This document shows positions 34,191 to 44,072 of a DNA stretch of 64,000 nt, piece after piece; the stretch's first letter is position 1, and the number at the start of each line of letters is the position of its first letter. The notes beneath the pieces are model-generated. The model saw only the letters and a program-made list of their open reading frames with translations, was not told where the DNA came from and ran no database searches. The translations under genes were made by a program, and so were the position numbers. Source of the DNA: Armigeres subalbatus (taxonomy: Eukaryota; Arthropoda; Insecta; Diptera; Culicidae); NCBI RefSeq assembly GCF_024139115.2, contig NC_085139.1, positions 252,126,067 to 252,190,066 of the forward strand, read 5' to 3'.

Positions 34191-36482
34191 GAGTCTTCCA
34201 AGCCTCTTGAAAAGGGGCTTTCGAGCCTTTTGAAAGGAGGCTTCCGAGCCTCTTGAAAAGAGGCTTCCGAGCTTCTTGAAAGGAGGCTTTCGAGCCTCTT
34301 GAAAGGAGGCTTCCGAGCCTCTTGAAAGGAGGCCCCCGAGCCTGTTGAAAGGAAGCTTCCGAGCCTCTTGAAAGGAGGCTTCTGAGCCTCTTGAAAGGAG
34401 GCTGAGGCCTCTTGAAAGGAGGCTTCTGAGCCTCTTGAAAGGAGGCTTCTGAGTCACTTGAAAGGAGGCTTCCGTGCCTCTTGAAAGAAGGCTTTTGATC
34501 CTCTTGAAAGGAGGCTTTCGATCCTCTTGAAAGGAGTTTTCCGAGCCTCTTGAAAGGAGGCTTCTGAGCCTCTTGAAAGGAGGCTCCTGAGCCTCTTGAA
34601 AGGAGGCTCTGAGCTCTCTTGAAAGGAGGCTTCTGAGCCTCTTGAAAGGAGGCTCTGAGCCTCTTTAAAGGAGGCTTCTGAGCCTCTTGAAAGGAGGCTC
34701 TGAGCCTCTTGAAAGGAGGCTTCTGAGCCTCTTGAAAGGAGGCTTCTGAGCCTCTTGAAAGGAGGCTCTGAGCCTCTTGAAAGGAGGCTTCTGAGCCTCT
34801 TGAAAGGAGGCTTGAGGCCTCTTGAAAGGAGGCTTCTGAGCCTCTTGAAAGAAGGCTTCTGAGCCTCTTGAAAGGAGGCTTCCAGGCCTCTTGAAAGGAG
34901 GCTTCTGAGCCTCTTGAAAGGAGGCTTCTGAGCCTCTTGAAAGGAGGCCTGAGGCCTCTTGAAAGGAGGCTTCTGAGCCTCTTGAAAGGAGGCTTCCGGG
35001 CCTCTTGAAAGGAGGCTTCCAGGCCTCTTGAAAGGAGGCTTCTGAGCCTCTTGAAAGGAGGCTTCTGAGCCTCTTGAAAGGAGGCTTCTGAGCCTCTTGA
35101 AAGGAAGCCTGAGCCTTTTGATAGGAGGCTTCCAGGCCTTTTGATAGGAGGCTGAGCCTCTTGAAAGGAGGCTTCTGAGCCTCTTGAAAGGAGGCTCCTG
35201 AGGCCTCTTGAAAGGAGGCTCCTGAGCCTCTTGAAAGGAGGCTTCTGAGCCTCTTGAAAGGAGGCCGAGCCTCTTTAAAGGAGGCTTCTGAGGCCTCTTG
35301 AAAGGAGGCTTCCAGGCCTCTTGAAAGGAGGCTTCTGAGCCTCTTGAAAGGAGGCTTCTGAGCCTCTTGAAAGGAGGCTTCTGAGCCTCTTGAAAGAAGG
35401 CTTGAGCCTCTTGAAAGGAGGCTTCTGAGCCTCTTGAAAGGAGGCTTCTGAGCCTCTTGAAAGGAGGCTCTGAGCCTCTTGAAAGGAGGCCTGAGCCTCT
35501 TGAAAGGAGGCTCTGAGCCTCTTGAAAGGAGGCTTGAGCCTCTTGAAAGGAGGCTTCTGAGCCTCTTGAAAGGAGGCCTGGGCCTCTTAAAAGGAGGCTT
35601 CCGAGCCTCTTGAAAGGAGGCTTCCGAGCCTCTTGAAAGGAGGCTTCCGAGCCTCTTGAAAGGAAGCCTCCGAGCCTTTTGATAGGAGGCTTCCGAGCCT
35701 TTTGATAGGAGGCTTCCGAGCCTCTTGAAAGGAGGCTTCCGAGCCTCTTGAAAAGAGAGTTCCGAGAGTTTTGAAATAAGGCTTTCAAGCCTATTTAAAG
35801 TAGGCTTTTGAACCTCTTGGAAGGAAGCTTCTTACCCTCTTGAAAGAAGGCTTTCAAGCCTATTTAAAGTAAAGTATTCCTTCCTCTTGGAAGGAAGCTC
35901 CTTACCCTCTTGAAAGAAGGCTTTCGAGCCTCTTGAAAGGAAGCATTCGAGTCCCATGAAAGGAGGCTTCCGAGCCACTTGAAAAGAGGCTTCTGAGCCT
36001 CTTGAAAGGAGGCTTCCGAGCCTCTTGAAAGGAGGCTTCCGAGCCTCTTGAAAGAAGGCTTCCGAGCCTCTTGAAAGGAGGCTTCCAGGCGTCTTGAAAG
36101 GAGGCTTCTGAGCTCTCTTGAAAGGAGGCTTCTGAGCCTCTTGAAAGGAGGCTTCCTGAGCCTCTTGAAAGGAGGCTTCTGAGCCTCTTGAAAGGAGTCT
36201 TCTGAGCCTCTTGAAAGGAGGCTTCCAGGCCTCTTGAAAGGAGGCTTCCAGGCCTCTTGAAAGGAGGCTGTGAGCCTCTTGAACGGAGGCTTCCTGAGCC
36301 TCTTGAAAGGAGGCTTCTGAGCCTCTTGAAAAGGCTTCTGAGCCTCTTGAAAGGAGGCTTCTGAGCCTCTTGAAAGGAGGCTTCCTGAGCCTCTTGAAAG
36401 GAGGCTTCTGAGCCTCTTGAAAGGAGGCTTCCGAGCCTCTTGAAAGGAGGCTTCCGAGCCTCTTGAAAGGAGGCTTCTGAGC
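34191..36482. repeat. 23-bp satellite array B, left half (core CCTCTTGAAAGGAGG)
   Basis: Monomer built of the dyad AGCCTC-TTGAAAG-GAGGCT, about 100 copies. Many units are 1-5 bases short (for example GGCTCTGAGCC or GGCTTGAGCC in place of GGCTTCTGAGCC). The long minus-strand frames with 23-residue peptide periods are satellite artefacts. The array continues after the LTR element at 41,167. Confidence 0.97.
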
Positions 36483-36702
36483 TGTGAGAATCCGAAATGA
36501 ACCGGAAAGGAACCTCCTATGCAGATGCCACGTGTCTTACCTGTATGCTGGCTCGCAGTCGAAACGAAAGTGACAGGTTGACTTGCTGCTTGGACGAGCC
36601 TGCTGTGATGGCAGTCGAGATGAGTGCCGAACATGCAGTAGTGAGTAGCAAATATTAATCTCGTTGTACACTAGATTGTAAGAGCTATTTCACACCCACA
36701 CA
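36483..36702 (-). repeat. 3' LTR
   Basis: 220 bp, TG...CA ends. The polypurine tract adjoins it at 36,703-36,717 when read on the minus strand. Confidence 0.9.
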
Positions 36703-36889
36703 TCCACCCCTCTCTCCAAAATAAAAAGGAATCGATTGAACATTATTCACCCATAGTCTTGTTATCGGAGGCACTACAGAACGAAACGAACTTGTGACTC
36801 TTACTCACTTTGGATCCCGCAAAACATTTGATCAAATATAGTTCGCCGTGGCAGCATTGACTATCTACAAAACACTCATTAGGCTGATG

Positions 36890-36960
36890 GTCATGGACCA
36901 TGGACCGAGTGGAATGGAGAAACTTTTTACGTACGGCACAGGCCACTCCTGCCTTATACT
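36890..36960 (+). pseudogene. LINE C-terminal fragment
   Basis: The peptide DRVEWRNFLRTAQATPAL resembles the C-terminal DRAEWRRLLYTAQATSAL of the LINE relic ending at 3,265, here on the + strand. Only this tail is preserved. Confidence 0.6.
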
Positions 36961-37599
36961 ACAGTTTCACAGCAAATAATTTTGGAAATTCAAAATTGCA
37001 GCTAATTATAACAAACGAATTTACACTTGATATTGAATTGAATGTGGCTGGATATTACAAACAAGCACAGTTTAAACTTATTTTACTTTAAAGGACAGTA
37101 GGATTGATTGAATGTTGCGTTTATTAACATGCTCCAATTCTGTGCATGAAGATACATTTACATCAAAACATATTTTTATATGTGTTAAAAATAAATAAAG
37201 AAAAATCGAGCAAATTCACATTTGTTTGAAGGATTTGGTCATTCTTAACCAAGAAATGGTTTTCTCGACAAAATCATGTTACTGAGAGAGATATCATTAG
37301 TGATATCTCTGTCGCATTTAGATTACCTCCTACTTCTATTTCCCACATATTATACGTCGGCTTTAATGTTCCTAACAATGTGCTTTATTAATTCAATTAT
37401 TTTTCCAAGATATTCATCTTCTAAGCTAATCCTAAGCCTTTCCTAGCATCTATCGTCTTGCGCCCCCGGGTACAGTGAGCAAATCGTCGATTGTATTACG
37501 TATTATACTCGAAACGGTTCGACAAAGTTCGTGACGACGTAAGATCGTGAACTAACCGTAATCAACGTTGCGACTAGATATTTTAAGTTCATGCTAGAA
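36961..37599. other. Non-coding interior of the LTR element
   Basis: AT-rich. A short palindrome AGAGATATCATTAGTGATAT lies at about 37,284. It may include remains of a copia 3' end. No gene. Confidence 0.35.
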
Positions 37600-38170
37600 A
37601 GAGGAAGCTACTCTACAGGAGTGATAGGACCGCAAACATCAGAATGGATTCTTTCCAAATGACGAATAGTGCGAGCTCTGGTACCGTTGAATGGTTCACG
37701 GCATTGCTTCCCAAAAACACAGGCATCGCACATTTCCAGCTTACCATTCAAATTTGAAATAGCTGTGACCATATCGAATTTCAAGAGCGTTTCTAAATTA
37801 CTACAATAATATGGCCTAAACGACGATGCCAAAGATTGATATCTTGTACAGCACACGAGTTTGCAAATCCGTCAACCGAGTAGAAACCATCGAGTTACTA
37901 GAAATCCATCACATCAGCCTTGGTCATACGCTTCACTGATAGCAAGTTTGCACGTAGATTCGGCACAAACAGAACGTCGCGTCGTAAATGGCCATACTTA
38001 CATCTTTATATTTGAAACCGCGAATAGTGCCTTTATACTATGCGACCATTGACTGGTCATTCTTCGCCGCACCAATAACGACAGATTGCTCCAGTTTCTC
38101 TGATGACTTGCATACTTTCTTCACATTTACTAGAGTATATCTCGCCCCGAAATCTAGCTTGAATGTCATC
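37600..38170 (-). pseudogene. copia-type protease/pre-integrase relic
   Basis: Minus strand. A segment VLFVPNLRANLLSVK at about 37,940 corresponds to the linker after the copia protease. Then 37,856-37,608 reads as GAG-pre-integrase with CDACVFGKQCREPFNGTRAR and RHLERIHSDVCGPITPVE, where CxxC belongs to the integrase zinc-binding motif. The frame breaks several times and stops at the integrase core. RT and RNase H are missing. Confidence 0.8.
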
Positions 38171-38182
38171 ATAATACGGGTA

Positions 38183-38684
38183 GGGTAACGGTACCAATAG
38201 TGGAGGTATTAGTAGATCCACAAAAGAAAATATTTTTTAAAAATTGATAATTATGGGAAATTTACAGATTTAATATCTTAGTCAACAGATAAACTAATAA
38301 ATTTGCTAACAAAAATGAGTTAGATTTCATTTAACATCAACAATTACCAAATATTGCTTGCACCACTACGGGTACATTGTTCCTTTAGTGGCGGTCAAAA
38401 TTAATTTTGGTTCCCATAGTGGTGCTATCCATTGGTTTCTTATGAGACTCGCCACTATTGGTACAGTTGCACCACTATAGGTGCAAGGGAGTCAATTTTG
38501 TTAAGGAAAATCATTGTTTTCAATAGTTTTTCAAGCAAAATCTTAAGATAAGTTGCATTTAACAGGATATTTAAAGCATGGCGAATCAACTGAAACCATC
38601 GTAAAGTGTATACATATGATAAATCCAATTAAAACCCCACTACCTCCACTATTGGTGCCACCTCCACTAAGGGTACGGTTACCC
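38183..38684. mobile_element. 502-bp TA-flanked MITE inside the copia relic
   Basis: Starts GGGTAACGGTACCAATAGTG and ends with inverted GGTACGGTTACCC, flanked by TA on both sides. Several inner copies of CCACTATTGGT and CCTCCACTA lie near both ends as subterminal repeats. It separates copia gag from the protease part. Confidence 0.8.
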
Positions 38685-38699
38685 TATCCTTCGTTGTTT

Positions 38700-39335
38700 T
38701 TCTTCCAACCATGAATGCAACGGCTTTGTTATCCGTGGCCACTTTGGCTTCCCCTTGCAACTTGCCGTATGGCCCTACTTCTGGCATATGTTGCATTTAC
38801 CGTTAAACTTCCGTGGCTTTAACGAAGGCCGCAGGATTCTCTTTACCCGTATCCACCATTCTATCGGACTTATTCAGTTCTGCTGCCACAACACCCACAG
38901 TTAACTGTTTTTCTCCGCGTATGATTCGTATGATTCTGGCAATGTGACAAATAGTTGAGAGACTATATCTGCTCTCCTTCCAATTTCGCGCCAACTGACT
39001 TGAGTTGTCTCATCTGCTCATCGAACACCGTCCAATAATCCTCGATCAATGATCCTTCTGCCATCTTGAGCTTTGCAAGCTGCTTCCGAAGAAACGTACG
39101 GGAGGAGACCGACATTTTGGCATACAAATTCTGCAGATCAATCCAGATTTCCTTCGCTGTCGATTTCTCGCGTATTAGATCCAGAAGGTCATTGTTTGCT
39201 GCCTTGTTATCCCTCTTTTTTCTAATTTTGCTAGTTGATCCGCAGCTTCTGGTGGGTCCTTGAACGTCGCATCTACTAACTCAACGGACTTCAGATATCT
39301 CTCCATGCGAAATTTTCAACTTTTAAATCCAGTCC
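38700..39335 (-). pseudogene. copia-type gag relic
   Basis: Minus strand. Includes STAKEIWIDLQNLYAKMSVS followed by RKQLAKLKMAEGSLIEDYW, the UBN2-type capsid region of copia Gag, then a CNICQK-stop-GHTASC zinc knuckle at about 38,780 with an internal stop. Frameshifts lie near 39,170 and 38,830. The N-terminal part begins near 39,310 with MERYLKSVELVDATFKDPPE. Confidence 0.8.
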
Positions 39336-39547
39336 CGAAAAACGAAACTATTCCATGCACTGTATCCTTTCGTGAGTCGCCCGTAACCTCTTGTAGTTAG
39401 CAATACACAGTGGTTGAAACAGGAATTAAAGTTAATTGAACTGATCTGGTGGAGAGTTGGTAATGGAATAAACAAATTTTATATTTGGTTCTAATCAATA
39501 GATTGCTAGGGTAGCCTTGATTCCGATTATATGTATCACCAGGTACT

Positions 39548-40330
39548 AACCGCCAAGTTCGCAGACTGTACTCCATTGGGCAAATAACGACTGGCATCCA
39601 GCACATTGTTGGCAAAGAAAACATTGCTGCAACCTGCACTCTTGTATCGCTTCAATCCAGTCTGTGTCATCGTTAGATGTCAACGCGCATGCTGATGTCC
39701 AGAAAACTAATAAAGATCTCAGGAACATTCAACATTGTTTTGTGGTATCCTCTTTAAACTTGAGGCTCTGTATCATTCCAGGTAACATAAAACCACTGCT
39801 TCGTGATTGCTCAGGCGATCGCATTCGCCCATTCGTTACGAAATCGTTTCGTAATATCGCTCTGCAACCAACGCACCAATTGTCATACCCTGGTACACAT
39901 GCGACGATCAAATTGATGACGGAGAGATACGTTTGGCCTAGTATAGGCAAAGATAACATTACTCGTTGGCCAGCGGCATTCCTCGTTCCGGACATGACCA
40001 CGCCAAAGATTGCTCAAGCTCTTATGACCGGACTCTAGCTCGTTTTGTGATCTTGTCTACATTACGACCGACCAAGGGCGGCTATTCGAATCGTCGTTAT
40101 ATTCTGAGCTAACTCGTATGTTTGGATCTACACCCATTCGCACAACTGCATACTATCTGCAATCGAATGGTATCATCGAATAATGGCATAGAACCATGGA
40201 ATTGTCCATTCTTTGCCACGATCCCGTTCACTGGAGTAAATACCTTCCGGTGATATAGCTTGGTTTGCGGATTGCCTACAAGGAGGACATCCAAGCATCA
40301 CCAGCTCCGTATACCGTCTGATTTTTTTTC
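39548..40330 (+). pseudogene. gypsy-type RNase H end and integrase relic
   Basis: Plus strand, opposite to the copia pieces. RQVRRLYSIGQITTGIQHIV and GKENIAA at about 39,548-39,640 match the end of gypsy RNase H. HQLSYPGTHATIKLMTERYV and WPSIGKD (about 39,880-39,950) match the integrase zinc domain and are fused to ITRWPAAFLVPDMTTPKIAQ, so the stretch with the first catalytic Asp is deleted. TTDQG (second Asp, 40,070) and NGIIE (catalytic Glu, about 40,170) remain. Internal stops are present. Confidence 0.85.
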
Positions 40331-40414
40331 AACAACAAAAAAACTCAAACGAACCTGATTTCATCGTCAATATACGGAAAATGTTTTTGTTCACTGCTCA
40401 AACGCAAGAACATT

Positions 40415-40830
40415 TTGTCCAATTTCGATTCTATCGTTGTTTTTCGAATGCGTGACCATTCGAATCAGCCTCTCTCATGCGCCACATTTATATCCGCTTT
40501 TATTATGTCCATCTTTGCGCTCGTTTTTGGGATGCGCGACACTGCTGTCCGCTTTACAAATGCACGACTTAAATGTCCGCTTCTAATTTGCGCGACCTGC
40601 ATGTCCGCTTCTTGACTGCGCGACCGTTTGTCCACTACTAAAATGCACGACCTTGTGTCCGCTGCTGATACGCGCGACCTTCCGTCCGCTACATGAATGC
40701 GCGATTCTGTAATCCGCTATGAACAAGCGCGACACTATTATCCGCTTTTTCAAGAGCGCGGTCTTTTACCCGCTTCTGATGCGCGACAATCGATGTCCGC
40801 TTTTCAGTGCGCGATCGTGCTGATCCGCAT
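40415..40830. repeat. 27-28-bp minisatellite, GCGCGAC/GTCCGC pattern
   Basis: About 12 irregular copies, each with GCGCGAC (or variant) followed about 8 bases later by GTCCGCT. It lies in what would be the 5' leader of the LTR element, about 120 bases from the candidate primer-binding site. Confidence 0.75.
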
Positions 40831-40946
40831 TCTCGGTGGATTTTTTTAAATTATTATTTTGCATTGCAGATAGGTGGTTCCTTTTTGGTACATTTAGGTC
40901 CTTCTGTATGTGCTGCGAATTTCGCAGCTCCTGGCAGGATCGCCAT

Positions 40947-41166
40947 TGTGAGAATCCGAAATGAACCGGAAAGGAACCTCCTATGCAGATGCCACGTGTC
41001 TTACCTGTATGCTGGCTCGCAGTCGAAACGAAAGTGACAGGTTGACTTGCTGCTTGGACGAGCCTGCTGTGATGGCACTCGAGATGAGTGCCGAACATGC
41101 AGTAGTGAGTAGCAAATATTAATCTCGTTGTACACTAGATTGTAAGAGCTATTTCACACCCACACA
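40947..41166 (-). repeat. 5' LTR
   Basis: 220 bp. Differs from the other LTR at GGCACTCGAG versus GGCAGTCGAG. The candidate primer-binding site TGGCGATCCTGCC abuts it on the minus strand. Confidence 0.9.
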
Positions 41167-43814
41167 TGAGCCTCTTGAAAGGAGGCTTCCGAGCCTCTTG
41201 AAAGGAGGCTTCCGAGCCTCTTGAAAGGAGGCTTCCGAGCCTCTTGAAAGGAGGCTTCCGAGCCTCTTGAAAGGAGGCTTCCGAGCCTCTTGAAAGGAGG
41301 CTTCTGAGCCTCTTGAAAGGAGGCTTGAGCCTCTTGAAAGGAGGCTCTGAGCCTCTTGAAAGGAGGCTTCTGAGCCTCTTGAAAGGGAGGCTTCTGAGGC
41401 CTCTTGAAAGGAGGCTTCTGAGCCTCTTGAAAGGAGGCTTGAGCCTCTTGAAAGGAGGCTTCTGAGCTCTTGAAAGGAGGCTTCCGAGCCTCTTGAAAGG
41501 AGGCTTCTGGAGCCTCTTGAAAGGAGGCTTCTGAGCCTCTTGAAAGGAGGCTTCCGGGCCTCTTGAAAGGAGGCTTGAGGCCTCTTGAAAGGATGCTTCC
41601 TGAGCCTCTTGAAAGGAGGCTTCTGAGCCTCTTGAAAGGAGGCTCTGAGCCTCTTGAAGGAGGCTTGAGCCTCTTGAAAGGAGGCTTCTGAGCCTCTTGA
41701 AAGGAGGCTTCTGAGCCTCTTGAAAGGAGGCTTCTGAGCCTCTTGAAAGGGAGGCTTCTGAGCCTCTTGAAAGGAGGCTTGAGCCTCTTGAAAGGAGGCT
41801 TCTGAGCCTCTTGAAAGGAGGCTTCCGAGCCTCTTGAAAGGAGGTTTCCGAGCCTCTTAAAAGGAGGCCTCTGAGCCTCTTAAAAGGAGGCTCCTGGGCC
41901 TCTTGAAAGGAGGCTTCTGAGCCTCTTGAATGAAGGCTTCTGAGCCTCTTGAGAGAAGGCTATTGAGCCTCATAAAAAAGCATCTGGGCCTCTTGAATGA
42001 AGGCTTCGAGGACTCTTGAAAGAAGGCTTCTGAGCCTCTTGAAAGGAGGCCTGAGCCTCTTGAAAGGAGGCTGAGGCCTCTTGAAAGGAGGCTGAGCCTC
42101 TTGAAAGGAGGCTCTGAGCCTCTTGAAAGGAGGCTTCCGACCCTCTTGAAAGGAGGCTCCTGAGCCTCTTGAAAGGAGGCTTCTGGGCCTCTTGAAAGGA
42201 GGCTTGTGGGCCTCTTGGAAGGAGGCTTCCGAGCCTCTTGAAAGGAGGCTTCCGAGCCTCTTGAAAGGAGGCTTCCGAGCCTCTTGAAAGGAGGCTGAGC
42301 CTCTTGAAAGGAGGCTCTGAGCCTCTTGAAAGGAGGCTTCTGAGCCTCTTGAAAGGAGGCTTCTGAGCCTCTTGAAAGGAGGCTTCTGAGCCTCTTGAAA
42401 GGAGGCTTCTGAGCCTCTTGAAAGGAGGCTTCTGAGCCTCTTGAAAGGAGGCCTGGGCCTCTCGAAAGGAGGCTTCTGAGCCTCTTGAAAGGAGGCTTCT
42501 GAGCCTCTTGAAACGAGGCTTCTGAGCCTCTTGACAGGAGGCTTCTGGGCCTCTCGAAAGGAGGCTTCGAGCCTCTTGAAAGGAGGCTTCTGAGCCTCTC
42601 TTGAAAGGAGGCTTCTGAGCCTCTTGAAAGGAGGCTTCTGAGCCTCTTGAAAGGAGGCTTCTGAGCCTCTTGAAAGGAGGCTTCTGAGCCTCTTGAAAGG
42701 AGGCCTGAGCCTCTTGAAAGGAGGCTTCTGAGCCTCTTGAAAGAAGGCTGGAGCCTCTTGAAAGGAGGCTTCCGGGCCTCTTGAAAGGAGGCTTCCGGGC
42801 CTCTTGAAAGGAGGCTTCCGGGCCTCTTGAAAGGAGGCTTCCGGGCCTCTTGAAAGGAGGCTTCCGGGCCTCTTGGAAGAAGGCTTCCGAGCATTTTGAA
42901 AGAAGGTTTACGTGCCTCTTGAAAGGAGGCTTCCGAGCCTCTTGAAAGGAGGCTTCCGGGCCTCTTGAAAGGAGGCTTCCGGGCCTCTTGAAAGGAGGCT
43001 TCCGGGCCTCTTGAAAGGAGGCTTCCAGGCCTCTTGAAAGGAGGCTTCCGGGCCTCTTGAAAGGAGGCTTCCGGGCCTCTTGAAAGGAGGCTTCCGGGCC
43101 TCTTGAAAGGAGGCTTCCGGGCCTCTTGAAAGGAGGCTTCCGGGCCTCTTGAAAGGAGGCTTCCGGGCCTCTTGAAAGGAGGCCTGCGGGCCTCTTGAAA
43201 GGAGGCTTCCGGGCCTCTTGAAAGGAGGCTTCCGGGCCTCTTGAAAGGAGGCTTCCGGGCCTCTTGAAAGGAGGCTTCCGGGCCTCTTGAAAGGAGGCTT
43301 CCGGGCCTCTTGAAAGGAGGCTTCCGGGCCTCTTGAAAGGAGGCTTCCGGGCCTCTTGAAAGGAGGCTTCCGGGCCTCTTGAAAGGAGGCTTCCGGGCCT
43401 CTTGAAAGGAGGCTTCCGGGCCTCTTGAAAGGAGGCTTCCGGGCCTCTTGAAATGAGGCTTCCGGGCCTTCTTCTTGAAAGGAGGCTTCCGGGCCTCTTG
43501 AAAGGAGGCTTCCGGGCCTCTTGAAAGGAGGCTTCCGGGCCTCTTGAAAGGAGGATTCCGGGCCTCTTGAAAGAGGCTTCCGGGCCTCTTGAAAGGAGGC
43601 TTCCTGGGCCTCTTAAAAGGAGGCTTCCTGGGCCTCTTGAAAGGAGGCTTCCGGGCCTTCTTCTTGAAAGGAGGCTTCCGGGCCTCTTGAAAGGAGGCTT
43701 CCGGGCCTCTTGAAAGGAGGCTTCGGGCCTCTTGAAAGGAGGCTTCCGGGCCTCTTGAAAGGAGGCTTCCGAGCCTCTTGAAAGGAGGCTTCCGGGCCTC
43801 TTGAAAGGAGGCTT
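41167..43814. repeat. 23-bp satellite array B, right half
   Basis: Continuation of array B. 42,755-43,810 is almost homogeneous with GGGCCTC in place of GAGCCTC, a local variant spread. 41,290-42,740 is irregular with short monomers. A 752-codon minus frame runs across this block and the next minisatellite; I treat it as an artefact of stop-free repeats. Confidence 0.97.
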
Positions 43815-44072
43815 CCGGTACGCGTCTTGTGATTAAGCAAATCACAAACCATTCTCCGACGGTCTTCGAGACGCGTCTTGTAATTTTGCAAACCACAAAC
43901 CATTGTCCGACGGTTTTCGATACTCGTCTTGTGATTTTGCAAACCACAAACCATAGTCCGACGGTCTTAGAGACGCGTCTTGTGATTTTGCAAAACACAA
44001 ACCATTTTCCAATGGTCTTCGAGGCGCGTTCTGTGATTTTGCAAATCACAAACCTTTTCGACGGTCTTTCAA
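43815..44072. repeat. 51-bp minisatellite, five copies
   Basis: Units share CGTCTTGTGATTTTGCAAAC, CACAAACCAT and CCGACGGTCTTCGAG. The period of 51 is a multiple of three, so both strands keep a frame: TRLVILQTTNHCPTVFD-type 17-residue repeats on + and SKTVGQWFVVCKITRRV-type on -. Different from the satellite it abuts. Confidence 0.85.

Larger units (their letters stand above)
36483..41166 (-). mobile_element. Composite LTR retrotransposon inserted in satellite B
   Basis: Two 220-bp LTRs (36,483-36,702 and 40,947-41,166), each TGTGAGAATCC...CCCACACA, differ at one base that I can see. Flanking TGAGC on both sides is a 5-bp target duplication, and removing the element restores a continuous satellite unit. 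In minus orientation, TGGCGATCCTGCC directly follows the 5' LTR as a candidate primer-binding site, and GGAGAGAGGGGTGGA directly precedes the 3' LTR as polypurine tract. The 4.2-kb interior contains degraded copia gag/protease/pre-integrase pieces (minus), a gypsy RNase H/integrase piece (plus), a MITE, a LINE tail and a minisatellite, but no intact gene. It is therefore non-autonomous. Confidence 0.9.
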
